Of a DNA stretch of 64,000 nt, positions 31,100 to 41,599 are shown one piece after another; position 1 is the first letter of the stretch, and each line of letters begins with the position of its first letter. The stretch is from assembly GCA_039000515.1 (NCBI GenBank), contig JBCFYV010000245.1, positions 30,339-94,338 on the forward strand. The letters are read 5' to 3'. The translations under genes were made by a program, and so were the position numbers. Source of the DNA: Timema cristinae. Taxonomy: Eukaryota > Arthropoda > Insecta > Phasmatodea > Timematidae. The notes below the pieces were generated by a model. The model was not told where the DNA came from, did no database searches, and saw nothing but the letters and a program-made list of their open reading frames with translations.

Positions 31100-33250
31100 A
31101 TGAGAACTGAGCGGTGACACTTACGATAAACAAAACATAAAGATTTAAAAATGACGTATAATTCAGCCGTAAAAACACTGGATTCATCAGATAAACCAAA
31201 TTTAAAATGGTTTCCCTCTACAACAAAGGCGCATGCCACATAGGCGTCACACTTTGAACCATCCTGTAGATGCGCTGAAAGCCCTGAAAGCGAGAGGAGA
31301 GGAGCTCATTAAAGGTCTTCTCATATATCACATTTGGAGTGGTCGCTTTGGGAAACTTGGCAAGATCAAAATGGCATTAAGGTAGGCGTATCTTCCAGGG
31401 AGAAACTCGACCTGGAGATATGAGGATAGCCTTTGGCAGGATTATTCCAAACGTATCGAAAACCGATAGCATCCGGATCCCAACCGGCCTTGTACTACGC
31501 CATTTGGTTTCATACAAGACACGGTTAGGGGGATGAAAAACAGGCCGGTAGGCAACATGCTCTGGCATGCAATGGAGTAAGATGCCAGAATATAGGACCG
31601 CCGGTAAGAGGGGGCTCACCTGCGTCAGCACGGATGCTGACGACTGGACTGGAACGAAAAGCACTAGTAGCCAGTCGAATATCAGCATGGTGAACACTAT
31701 CTAGCATCTTTAGTGCCGAAGGTCTAGCTGAGCCATAAACAAAGCTACCATAATCAGGTTTTTATCTCACCAAAGTACTATAGAGGCGCATTAAGGTTTC
31801 CCTATTTGCACCCCAAGAGCGACCACTAACTACTTTTAACAGATTCAATGCTTTGCACATCTCGCATTCAGTTCTTTGGTGTGGGGGATCCAAGTTATTT
31901 TAAAATCAAATAAAAGTCCCAAGAACCTTACAGTTTCTGGGACAGGTAAAACAACGTTATTCATTAAAATGTTTGGGGCTGGCTGTATTCTGCGTAATCT
32001 GTAGAAGTGGACGACCGTCGTCTTTACTGCAGAGAAACGAAAGCCATTACGCGCTGTCCACGACCACAGACTGTAGACAGAAAGTTGAATCTGCCGTTCA
32101 ACCCTGTGGAGACTTGACGAACTGCAATAAATTACGTAGTCATTCACAAAAAGTCATGAACGAACAGGTAAGCGCACGTTGACCACATACAATTTATCGC
32201 AATAGCGAACAATGTACAACTCAAAATACTACCTTGAGGCACCACATTTTCCTGAATAAAATAATCGGATAAGGTATTATTTACCCTTACCCGGAAATGT
32301 CTATCTGACATAAAATTATCTATAAAAACAGGGAAATTTCCTCGGAACCCCCAATTAAAAAAGGTCTTTAAAATGCCGTACCGCCAGGTGGTGTCGTATG
32401 CCTTCTCCAAATCAATGAAGACAGCCAAGAGGAGTTGTTTATGGAGGAAGGCGTCACGTACTGCTGTCTCGAGAAGGACAAGATGATCAACCGTGGATCG
32501 GTTACAGCGGAAGCCACATTGCATATCAGATAATACAAGATTTATATGGTATTAGAATCTACTAACAATTTTCTCTAATATTTTGCATAAACAACTAGTT
32601 AAGGCTATAGGTTTATAACTAGTTGGTTCTAATTTGTCCTTGCCACTTTTATATATAGGGATAACGGTTGCTTGCCTCTATAGAGTTGGGAATTGAAGAG
32701 ATTCCCAAACACTATTGTAGAAGTCTAAGAGGAACGCCCGTCCAGCAGGGGGCAGTTGGCGCAACATTTCTTAATGAATATCGTCAGGGCCGGAAGCTGT
32801 GTTGCCCGCCTGGGGCATGGCATAGATAAGTTTCTCTTTAGTAAAGGGGGAGTAATAATCCTCCCCCCGACTTTGACCAAAATCAATAGTAAGGCGCTCG
32901 ATGCTCCGCTTATGCACCGCGAACTTGTTAGAGTAGCTCGCAGTGCTAGAAATAGCGGCGAACATCGAGCCCAATACATTGACAACCTCCACAGGGTAGG
33001 AGACAAGTGAACCGTTAGACATGAGGGCAGGTATATTATTAATGGAATTTTTGCTACTACTTAATTTACGAATATTGTCCCAAACTTTAATTGTGGGAGT
33101 GGTAATTGTAAGGATAGAAATAAGCTGTCTCCAAGACTCTCTTCTGCTTTCTCGAATGACACGTCGAGCTCGAGCACGTAGCATCCGGAACGACTCTAAA
33201 TTCTCCGTAGTAGTCGTAGGGCTCTACGACGGTCAGAAATAGCCAACCGA
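31100..33250 (-). pseudogene. LINE ORF2 remnant: reverse transcriptase and worn RNase H
   Basis: Minus-strand frames 33184-32725, 32524-32144, 32147-31845 and 31697-31377 cover the RT and the part after it. RT motifs seen are AVFIDLEKAYDTTW (motif A, with the first Asp) and VPQGSILSCTLFAIAIN (motif B). Motif C is damaged: MNDYVIYCSS replaces the FVDDYAIYCSS of copy B. The RNase H start reads RIYRMVQS where copy B has RIYIDGSKS, so a catalytic Asp is lost. Multiple frameshifts separate the pieces. The ORF2 C-terminus is deleted. Confidence 0.85.
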
Positions 33251-33255
33251 CACTC

Positions 33256-33715
33256 TGTAGAGTATGACGTCACCCTCGCTGTTGAACTCTTAGCCTGCCA
33301 GGTGTGGCGCTAGAGGGTAGGTCACGCGGTCTTGTGAGTGTCAGCTCAGTTTAACCCACACTTACTTTTCTGTGAACACTCATTTCCGTAATTCAGTTCA
33401 GGTCAGTCGAATATGACCGTGCCGCCTCGCACTTCTAGCAAAACACTTTTATCAGAGATAGTTGCTTGTGGATCATTTTTGTAACTGTAACGTAAACCTG
33501 TAAGCTTGTTATGTTTATTAATAAAGATTTTAGTCACCAATTAATAAACCTTGAATAACCTGGCATCAAACTTTCTTCTTTATTAACCAGTGATTATAAC
33601 CAAAATCAGTACGCTTCCAGTAACCAAATGGTTAATATGTGTAATGAACAAGAGAACAAACAACAACGAGGCAAGAACTAGTTTCAACAGAACTAGGATA
33701 TAGGAAAAGGTATCA
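33256..33715. mobile_element. Solo-LTR-like insert in LINE copy A
   Basis: The insert starts TGTAGAGTATG and ends GGTATCA, with a direct repeat ACTC on both sides (33252-33255 and 33716-33719). Copy B has uninterrupted ggcactcctcgttcc at this point, which is exactly the empty site. AATAAA occurs near 33522. TG...CA ends, a 4 bp duplication and a poly(A) signal fit a solo LTR of 460 bp. Confidence 0.75.
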
Positions 33716-33899
33716 ACTCCTCGTTCCACTAGGGAACGGGACGGTGGCGCTGATTTAGGGATGGAAGCCCTCACCGCCGTGATGACCGTCGAAGTAAAAT
33801 ACCCAGCCTTAAGATCGACGTCAGGAGAATTGCACTCGTTAAATACGGCATGTCAAAGGACCAGCTGACATTTAACCTCTTCCCAGTTTTCAGCAGTCA

Positions 33900-34450
33900 T
33901 CGAATGAAAATATTCCAAAAACTTGTATGAGTCTAGCAAACGATTCTTTGACATCAACAAGAAAAGAGCCACAGCCCTCTGCAAATGAAACTACCAAGAA
34001 ATCCATAGCAGAGAAAGCAGCACTAATAATATACAATCCGTACCAGCAAGAGCTAAGAGAAAGTTTGGATTAATGTAGCAAAAAGAAAAATCCAGCAAAG
34101 AATAATTTATTCACAGAACGCCCAAATAAAAAAAATTCCAAGAAAAATCCAGCAAAGAATTATTTATTCACAGAACGCCCAAATAAAAAAAAAATCCAGT
34201 ATTAAAATATAAATAAGAAGCGCTTTTCCATATCGTCTAATGAAGATGAATCTGAAACGGAGATCCAGCTGATGGATACTAGCGACTCGATTAACCACGA
34301 CGAAAACTATGTAGAAGTTTTTATTTTGTGTGTTGGACGTTTCTCAGAAGATACTCGAGGAGAAAATCGGAGTCAATGTATTTTGTGTTGTCAATGGGCT
34401 CACGATGAATGTGGTGTAGATAATACCCAGAGGCAGTTTTTTTTTGTTAT
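33900..34450 (+). pseudogene. Pogo/Tigger-like transposase C-terminal tail, second copy
   Basis: A Ser/Lys-rich linker with stops is followed by SSNEDESETEIQLMDTSDS-type acidic sequence. Next come LCVGRFSEDTRGEN, SQCILCCQWAHDECGV (34325-34425), the PHD-like finger also seen at 2703-3108. Here the first C-x2-C pair is reduced (ILCVGRF) and the last pair is lost. The linker contains a 57 bp tandem duplication (about 34080-34192). The catalytic domain is absent. Confidence 0.6.
34080..34192. repeat. 57 bp tandem duplication
   Basis: A segment containing aatccagcaaagaat and ttcacagaacgcccaaataaa occurs twice, 57 bp apart, with small differences. Confidence 0.85.
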
Positions 34451-34559
34451 GGGCGATAAACGCGAATTGTTTTTCTGTAGCTTCAAAATCTATATTTACA
34501 CGTTTCACAATGTTTATGAAGTGATCCAACATATTTTCAAATCGCGAATTTTCGCGAAA

Positions 34560-35310
34560 TTTTATTATTCTCGCGATTAACGCGAAAAAATTATTTTTTT
34601 TTTCACAATTTAATATTTGAATAGTCGGATTTGAAGTTTTAAAAACAATACTTTATTGAATAAACATTCCTTCACAGCGTAAATTTGCCCCATTTTATTT
34701 TCACAGAAGTCTTACAAGCCTTAAGAATGTGTCTCGATCATATATTTTGCGCATGCATAGTTTTAAAACTCAAACAAGACTTGAAAGAAACGTGTTTTTC
34801 ACTTCAAAGTTTTTAAAAAAAAATTAACGTATCCTGCTTTATTTTTATACTCGCTGTTAGGTATTTGATGCATGCCAGGTATTTATTTATGTTATTTTGG
34901 GTACTAGGTTTATTTTATATTTCACTTAAACCAAATAAAAATATTTCAAACAAGAGATTTCAAATACCATATGTCGCCACCCGCCATCTTGCCGTCTTGG
35001 AATGATTAAGTAAATAAAACTCAATAGAATTACTACTCATAGACTGCACATCAAATTTTAAGCCAAAAAACACTTTGCTTGTTGCAATTACTAAGCAATG
35101 TTCAAGCATGTATAGTCTAGAGGTAATAAGTATATAACTTCTTTGGTGCTACACATTTTTCATATGTTGGTATTAGATAGTTTTCTTTCGATATAGCCCG
35201 TCACTAGCTTCACTAGTAAGCCGTTAATTTAGCGTGTTAATACTCAATTAGATAATGATTTGCATTTTTCACATTATCCAAAGTCGTGTGTAGTTAAGCA
35301 GCTATTACAT
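34560..35310. other. 5' untranslated region of the hAT element (probable)
   Basis: AT-rich, with a palindromic cgcgaa/ttcgcg-rich patch at about 34540-34590. It leads up to the hAT first exon. The exact terminal repeat was not fixed. Confidence 0.4.
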
Positions 35311-35314
35311 TCAT

Positions 35315-36760
35315 CATGGGAGAACGATTGAAATCAGTGCAGTTTCACGTGTAAATGGATACAAAAATCATGGATTTTATTTAAATGATAAAAATATTGT
35401 ATTGTGTAAACAATGTAATTCTAGAATTGAATGGAAACGACGTGATGCGTGTGAAAAGCACATCAAAAATAAAGGGCACATTAAACAAGTCCAAGCTTCC
35501 TTGACTACAGGAGTAAAGCGACAGTTATCCATCGAGAGGGCAATTCAAGCTCAAAAAAAGGCGAAATATGATAAAGTGGAATTTATAATGGACACAACAG
35601 AAATGTTTCTCAAGGTAAAATTAGGCCTTTAGCGCAATATACGTATATCATGTTTCTAATCCTTATTTAGGACTAGACATACATTTATTTTAGTGTGAGC
35701 CTAGTCGGCCTACTATTCAATATTAATATTTTTCTTTAAATCTCTTATCATTACAAATCCAGAAGGAGATTTTGGTTAATTATTTTATTCTAATTATGCT
35801 GATATTTGTCAACATAATTGTTTTAATTTCTTGCAGGGCAACATTCCTATTGAAAAACTGGACAATCCAGCAGTTAGAAGTTGGATGGGCAAATACATTA
35901 AAGGTTCAGGCGATTTACCTTCAGCGTCCTGGCTAAGACGAGAATATGTCCCTAAATGTGGAGCTTTAGCTAAAGAAAACATAAAAGACTCTTTAGCCAA
36001 TAAATCTGTGGCTATATTCTGTGATGAAACTACAGATCGGAGTGGCATCTGTGTTTTTGCTATTCTGTGATGAAACACTAGAAGGAAAATCATCACAGCA
36101 ACTCTACTTAGGGTCTTGCAGTTTTCTCCAAACAGCAAATGCTACTACGACAAGCCAGGCAATCATGGAAACTATAAATGATTTAAATATTGACTTTAAC
36201 AATATCAAGGCTATTTGTACAGACAGTGCTCCATACATGATTAAATGTGTTTGTACATTAAAGGTTTTAATTGGTGAACATTTATTAGGATTTACGTGCT
36301 GGTGTCACAAGTTTAATCTACTCGGAGAAATATGGCAAAAGAACTTAAAAGATTTGAATTCTGTAATTTCTGGCCTAAAGAACGTTTTCAGAAACGCCCG
36401 TAAATTAAAAACGGAATATAAGAAACATCTAGTTGAAAATTAGCCGACACTAGAAGTGAAACTTTATCCAATTCCTGTGTTAACTCGTTGGTCTAGTTGG
36501 TTTAATTATGTCGTGTACTTGTCAGAATACTTTGATACAATTGTTAATTTTCTCAAACAAAATAACAATCTTTCAGTTCAAGGTCAAAATTTGTTGGATG
36601 ACCACTTGAATGACACTAAATGTAAAATGGTGAAGGTTCAAGTAGCCTTTGTGTCAGAAAATTGTAAATTAATTACAAATCCAATTTTGGAATTTCAAAG
36701 TAAAGATAAGCCTGTGGCACATTTAGTACAATCAAGAATCGAATCACTGAGAAATGGTAA
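35315..36760 (+). pseudogene. hAT-family transposase, 5' part (exons 1-2)
   Basis: Exon 1 (to 35614) encodes a BED-like zinc finger, LCKQCNSRIEWKRRDACEKH with a second His in KNKGH. It ends at a consensus donor (ctcaag^gtaaaa) and exon 2 starts after ttgcag at 35837. Exon 2 reads GNIPIEKLDNPAVRSWMG, SVAIFCDETTDRSG (first catalytic Asp region), NIKAICTDSAPYMIK (second Asp region) and LGFTCWCHKFNLL, then VLTRWSSWFNYV. A frameshift lies near 36067 and a TAG at 36441-36443. The exon is cut at RNG-K by a Harbinger element (36761-40112) and resumes at 40113. The protein resembles the CGGBP1-like hAT group. Confidence 0.85.
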
Positions 36761-36985
36761 GGCCACGCGCGCACATGCAATTTTGAGTCGGCCGACTATT
36801 CAGTTGCATTATTGAGAACCATTAACTTAAATGCGAGCGCGCGCACATGCAACTATCAAGTCGGCAGATTAAATAGTTTGTGCCTTGATACAAACTCTCT
36901 GCAACTCTGAAGTTGGCCAACCTGATTGTAACCTACAGGTTTCAACGCGTCTGCGCGCACCTGCAATGAAAAGTCGGCCGACTTA
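36761..36985. repeat. Harbinger left subterminal motif cluster
   Basis: The motif gcgcgc(a)catgcaa plus agtcggc occurs at about 36766-36794, 36843-36866 and 36953-36980. The right end has matching copies in reverse between 39995 and 40112. Repeated subterminal motifs are likely binding sites for one of the two element proteins; this is an inference. Confidence 0.7.
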
Positions 36986-37064
36986 CACTTCTCTCCCAGT
37001 TTAGTATACGTTGATGAAAATTTTTGTTTCAGTGAATAATTTGTTTTTGTTTTAATCAAGAGAA

Positions 37065-39587
37065 ATGGACGCCGACCAGGATTGGATTGATAAATTTATT
37101 AGCACAATCGAAAGTAGACCGGCTTTATTTAATAAGTCAATAAAAGAATATTCTGATAGAAATGTGAAAGAAAAATTATGGAACGAAGTGTGTGAGATCA
37201 TGATTTCTAATTGGAGTGAACTAAGTACTCAATATAGAACAAGTAAAGGTATGTAAAATCATGAATCTTGTAATTTAGTCTTAATTTGTGACTATAATTA
37301 AGAAACAATAAGCATTCCTAGCCTAACCAATAAAGGTTTATTAAAAATCTGACACAAAAACTTTGCTCTTCTAGGCTACATATAATACGCAACTACTAAT
37401 AACACTAAAAAATATATCTTATTGATTTTAAAATATTTTCGTGGTTTAATTAATTGGTAAATTTTACAAATCACGGTTCAATAATGATTTCAATAAATTT
37501 TAATGAATGTTTCGATTTAATTACATTTTATCAAATAAAGAATGAGACATAACGTATTGAAAAGTGATTTTGGGTCACAGAGTTTTATCATTGCTGTATA
37601 AAAACCAGAGTAAAAATAGGTATTTGGGTGGATAGAAATATTTTAAATATTATTTTAACATGTTTATTGAAAAAAAAATGCACAGACAATATTTGGTTGT
37701 TTAAATACGGTATTCATTATAATATAGATTTACAAAAATTGTATTTTCATCGGCTAATTACTCTAGTTACACTATATTTCTCCATACTGCCAAGGAACAG
37801 ATCCTTGTGGTGATGTAAAATAGGAAGCAAAATAATCCATTGTTATTGCAGCAGTAGGTCCTCGTACATTTGTCGGATTTACGCTCTGCAGCGGGCATGT
37901 ATACAGAGTATCTTCATAGTTAACTCCATCTTTCTTGCGCACATAATTGTGTAGGATGCAACCAGCTTTGATTATGGTGTCACAAAATTCGGGATTCACG
38001 TCATTTGGTCTATGAAATATCCTCCATTTGTTTGTCAATATTCCGAAGACACATTCTACCATCCTCCGAGCCCTTGTAAGCCTGTAATTGAAAATCCTCT
38101 TAACATAATTTAAGTTTCTTCTAGGATAAAGGCGCAATACATGTTTTGATAAACTAAACGCTTCGTCACCTACAATAACAAATGGCATGGGCACTCCATT
38201 GTCATTGGGTAATTGCTGGCTTTCAGGTATATTTACCGTTCCCTCTTCAAGCCTTTGGCCGAAGTTCGATTTTTGAAATGAGTAAGAATCACTGGTACTT
38301 CCATATGATCCAACATCAATCCAAGTGAAGCAATAATCTGCATCTATCAAAGCCATAAGTACTACTGAAATTCTTGTAGTTATAGAAAAGTGAACCGCTG
38401 TGGGATGGCTTCTTTACTCTGATATGTTTGCCATCTATCGCGCCCAAACAGTTAGGGAAATTTGTCCTTGTTGCATATACATCGGCTATTTGAAGCCAAG
38501 CAGTTTCCTTTGTTTCCGCCATGTATGCTGGTTTTAGGTAAGTCCACAGTTTGTCACAAGTATCTCTGACAATTTCACGTATAGTAGTAGCACCAATGAG
38601 GTATTCATAGTACATAGATTGAAAACTATTACCCGTAGCCAGATACCTGCAAATTAAATAAAACAAACTTTAAAATTTAGTTTAATGTAACCGTACAGCT
38701 TTTTTTTTAGCACCGCTTATTATTACCCGTTCGGGTTATACACCTATGTATTAATTACACTATTTGGTTAGGGATGAGGTAGGTGTAATTTAGAGGAACT
38801 GCACCTGCATTTGCGTGAAGATAGAGAGTGATTAATTTATTTATGTATTGTATGTTACAGGTAGAGAAATCCAACAAAGGTGGCGAAACCTAAGAACATG
38901 CTTTAAGCGAGAATTGAATGAACAAAAAAAAAAGGGTAAATCAGGACAAGCAGCTACAAAACGTAGAAAGTACGTTTATTTTGATCAATTATTGTTTCTG
39001 CTGCCAACTATCGAAGACAGAGAGAGACAGTAAGTAATATTAGCTCTATTCGAGGAGAGGCAGAAGAAAATGAAAATGACAACAGAGATGATGAAGAAGG
39101 AAATTACAATATCAAACGCGCACATCCTAGCGTGAGTCGATCAAAAAAGAAACCAGTATCCTATGAGGAATCATTATTAAATATATTGCAGGATAAAAGG
39201 TCAGAGGAAATTGATGAGGACAAATCATTTTTGCTGTCTTTTGTTCCTTCATTTAAAAAGTTAAATGCAGATAAAAAATTTGAAGCCAAAGTGGAGTTTC
39301 TAAGAGTGATGAGACGAATTGAAAATGGACAACCATCTACAAGTCTAACACATTTAGAAACGCTACCCCTGTCTAGTGCACTCATAAAAGGCACACCTTA
39401 TACTCATCATTTGACTAACCAGAACCCCTTTACCAGTAATAATTACTACCTGTCGCAAAGCTTACCTTCTCATTATTTACAGTCCTCATCTCAAATACCT
39501 TGCAATGCTATGAGCTCCAGTCACGAATCGGAAAACAGTTGCTTCTCCGATGAGCTCTCAACTCATTCAGAAATATTCAATTTGTAA
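37065..39587 (+). CDS. Harbinger MADF/BESS DNA-binding protein (two exons)
   Basis: Exon 1 is 37065-37248, starting ATG (MDADQDWIDKFISTIES) and ending at aaag^gtatgt. Exon 2 begins after gttacag at 38861, and the join reads K-G-R-E-I-Q-Q-R-W-R-N-L. Together they form a MADF domain of about 90 residues. A BESS motif follows near the end: KSFLLSFVPSFKKLNADKK (39222-39280). The protein ends at 39587. A frameshift in a GA run near 39025 separates the MADF part from the BESS part, so the copy is slightly damaged. Such proteins act with the transposase in DNA binding and nuclear import in Harbinger-type elements. The 1.6 kb intron contains the transposase's last exon on the opposite strand. Confidence 0.85.
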
Positions 39588-39955
39588 ATGAAGCCTAGAA
39601 TTTATACTTTGTCAAGAATTGTTCGTGTAAAACAAGTTTTATCTCATAAATAAATTAAATTATAACGAATGTGATTTTTTTTTACCTTAATGTAACAGAT
39701 AGCCTTTCTTCTGGTGTTCTGATAGGTTATCTAATGTCCTAAGTGGAACAACAGTTCATCAAAACTGCTTATACTCATTCTATGGTAATTGAAAAATTTA
39801 TTTGGATAAGCCCGCAAATCATTATACAACTTGTAGAATTGACCTTTGAGTAATCGTTGACTTGATAATGGATGTACCTAGTATTCTTTCTTACGTTTCA
39901 ATTTTCTTTGACGGATTACAAGTGCACATACACAAGCTGTTTCAATCAAGTCCAT
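37772..39955 (-). pseudogene. Harbinger transposase (DDE_Tnp_4 type), two exons
   Basis: Exon 1 is 39955-39686: ATG at 39955 (MDLIETACVCALVIRQ), then FNYHRMSISSFDELL, then TPEERLSVTL, with donor aag^gtaaaa. Exon 2 starts after ttgcag at 38646: YLATGNSFQSMYYEYLIG, then CLGAIDGKHIRVKKP (first Asp), then WIDVGSYGSTSDS (second Asp), then FVIVGDEAF (Glu) and a C-terminus with VECVFGILTNKWRIF. All three catalytic residues are present. Damage consists of a TAG where Trp is expected (near 39860), a frameshift or stop near 39740 and a frameshift near 38350. Its intron holds exon 2 of the MADF gene on the other strand. Confidence 0.9.
38700..38830 (-). mobile_element. SINE, 5'-truncated, inside the Harbinger element
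   Basis: A T run, then agcaccgcttattattacccg, then tttagaggaactgcacctgc and atttgcgtgaagatagagagtg. The head is missing. It lies within the introns of both element genes and so does not disrupt coding. Confidence 0.8.
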
Positions 39956-40112
39956 GGCATGACTGGTGGAAAAAGGTTTAGTTGGACAACTTTTTGTTGC
40001 ATGTGCGCGGACATCTCAATCGACCAACTGTTCAGTCGGCTGGTGCGCGCGGAGCTATCAGTTGGCCGATCAAATAGTTGGCCGACTAAAAATTGCATGT
40101 GCGCGCGTGGCC

Positions 40113-40655
40113 TAAGTTTGGTATCAACGTTGTACAGATGTTAGCCAAAGTTTCACCACTATGTAGAGGACAAACTGAGGAGTGTTTGAAGGCATGTGGT
40201 GCACTAACTTGTGCCAAGCTATATTCAATGCTAGCCAAAAATAGTGATGAAATAAAAGTAATAAAAGCATTAGGGTACCTGTTTGACCCTACTAAGCTAC
40301 TGAGCAGGCCTAGTTCAAGTGATGGGAGGGAACTTTAAATAATGTTCAAGGACCTTCCTGTTTTCCGAGACTTGCAGTGTGATTTTCAACCAGGCCACAA
40401 AGAACTGTGCACATTAATTTCCAAACAAATTGACAGTGACTATGGTAAAAACGCTAATAGGTTTGAAACACAAAGGTGAACATTTTTATGTTTTTGTAGA
40501 AAAATCGCTTAAATCTCTTTGGTTGCCCATTTCAAATGCAGACAGTGAACGGTATTTTTCAACGTACAATTTGGTAGTGACTGATATACGAACCACGATG
40601 AGTGAAAAAAATATTATCACATGCTGTATGCTACAGTTTGGCGATATAGTTTAGG
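40113..40655 (+). pseudogene. hAT-family transposase, 3' part
   Basis: Continues the gene cut at 36760: K-FGINVVQMLAKVSPLC, CLKACGALTCAKLYSML, then (shifted) KSLWLPISNADSERYFSTY and MSEKNIITCCMLQFGDI. The last part is the hAT C-terminal dimerisation region with its SNADSER-x-FS core. A TAA near 40336 and a frameshift near 40450-40475 interrupt it. With one TAA target copy removed, the frame runs R-N-G-K-F-G-I across the Harbinger site. Confidence 0.85.
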
Positions 40656-40659
40656 GTGA

Positions 40660-41020
40660 TATGCCTGTAAATATTAACGGAATCTTGACTTTTCACTAAC
40701 CTTAAATTATTTCAGGTTATTTTTAATTGTAATTAATTTTTTGGATCGTATTTGTTTGTTTGTTTGTTTGTTTGTATGAATGTATGTATGTATGTGTGTG
40801 CGCGGTTTTATTGCTCTTTTTGTTGTTGACCTTAAGCTTATTGTTTTTTTTAAATATTTAAAAGTGTTATCTATTTAGTATTTTTAGTAAGAAGTTTGTT
40901 TTTACAATTTGGTTTAATTTTTATTATTAAATTTTACCTGTAATCACGTGTTTAATGTTGAATAAATTAAACGAAGTGTTAAAAAAAACACTGGATATAA
41001 CTTTTTAAACATTTTTGATG
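40660..41020. other. hAT 3' flank with microsatellite
   Basis: AT-rich. (TTTG)n and (TATG)n are at 40752-40803. The end aaaacactg near 40992 might be a hAT terminus (cagtg in reverse), but no 8 bp duplication was found. Confidence 0.4.
40752..40803. repeat. (GTTT)n-(GTAT)n microsatellite
   Basis: Five gttt units are followed by gtat/gtatg units and a gtgtgtgcgcg end. Confidence 0.95.
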
Positions 41021-41027
41021 ATCACGG

Positions 41028-41262
41028 TCATGTTCAGCGTGGGGTCTAACCCACTTGGCACAAGCAGTGGGTTTCGGCCCCTGCTCAGGACAAGCTGCGG
41101 TCCATCAGGGACGGTGTGTCGCGATGGCCCTCCTCTATACGAAAGTCTAGGAGAGAGGAGATCATCGTGACGAGACTCCGCGTCGGACACACATCATTGA
41201 CCCATGGGTTTTTATTGAAAGAGGATTGAACCACATTTTGGTGGAGTGTCGCAATAATGGAG
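41028..41262 (+). mobile_element. I-type LINE ORF2 C-terminal fragment
   Basis: Reverse of copy B 57310-57560. It reads LLRTSCGPSGTVCRDGPPL, then YESLGERRSS on the plus strand, followed by the Cys/His end region in shifted frame (PHFGGVSQ). Truncated on both sides. Confidence 0.8.
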
Positions 41263-41299
41263 GATACCAGGTTATATATTGCTGTTTCACGACCTAATT

Positions 41300-41316
41300 G
41301 TGTCTGTAACAGACAC
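41300..41316. other. Perfect 7 bp hairpin
   Basis: gtgtctg-taa-cagacac. Isolated; no further context. Confidence 0.6.
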
Positions 41317-41489
41317 TTGTCTCTGATGTGTCTGACTGTATACTGGTATGCGGTGCGCAACCTGTGGAAGTGCTACTTGTCCATAGTAGTGGCCCATTTT
41401 GTACGGTCCTCTTGTGGCGCCTCTAACGTTAGTAATAAATGATCACTATTTTGTCAAGTAATATTGTCCCGTTAGTTAGGTAACAGAGT

Positions 41490-41565
41490 TAAGATACTAT
41501 TGATTGCTCAGGCAGTACTAAGTAGGAAGAGTCCGGCCATAGTATCAGAAGCATCTAGTTTTCCT
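41490..41565 (+). repeat. Dispersed repeat (inverted copy at 53010-53070)
   Basis: tactattgattgctcaggcagtac, then gaagagtccggccatagta. In reverse this matches 53010-53070 (tactatggccggtcctttctc, then ggtactgccagagcattcaatagta). The element is not identified. Confidence 0.6.
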
Positions 41566-41599
41566 GGTAGTACTGTACTGGTTGTAAAATTATAGTTTT

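Larger units (their letters stand above)
30838..33890 (-). mobile_element. I-type LINE copy A, truncated and internally deleted
   Basis: The 3' tail (TAA)n is at the low-coordinate end and the sequence follows copy B (56826-63068) upwards. 3' UTR sequence runs to about 31012 and then jumps directly to RNase H-region sequence equal to copy B 57725, so about 770 bp is missing. The RT region is largely present. The copy ends near 33890 within the region equal to copy B about 60160; endonuclease, ORF1 and 5' UTR are absent. A 460 bp LTR-like insert sits at 33256-33715. Confidence 0.85.
36761..40112. mobile_element. PIF/Harbinger DNA transposon
   Basis: Terminal inverted repeats start ggccacgcgcgcacatgcaa on each end and extend about 40 bp with few mismatches. 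The target duplication is TAA (36758-36760 and 40113-40115), typical of PIF/Harbinger. Both element genes are present: a DDE transposase on the minus strand and a MADF/BESS protein on the plus strand. The insertion splits the hAT transposase frame precisely. A truncated SINE (38700-38830) lies inside. Confidence 0.95.

Noticed and set aside
40985..41005. hAT 3' terminus at aaacactg
   Set aside because: A cactg end is plausible for hAT but no 8 bp duplication or clear match to a left terminal repeat was found, so I did not fix the element's boundary.
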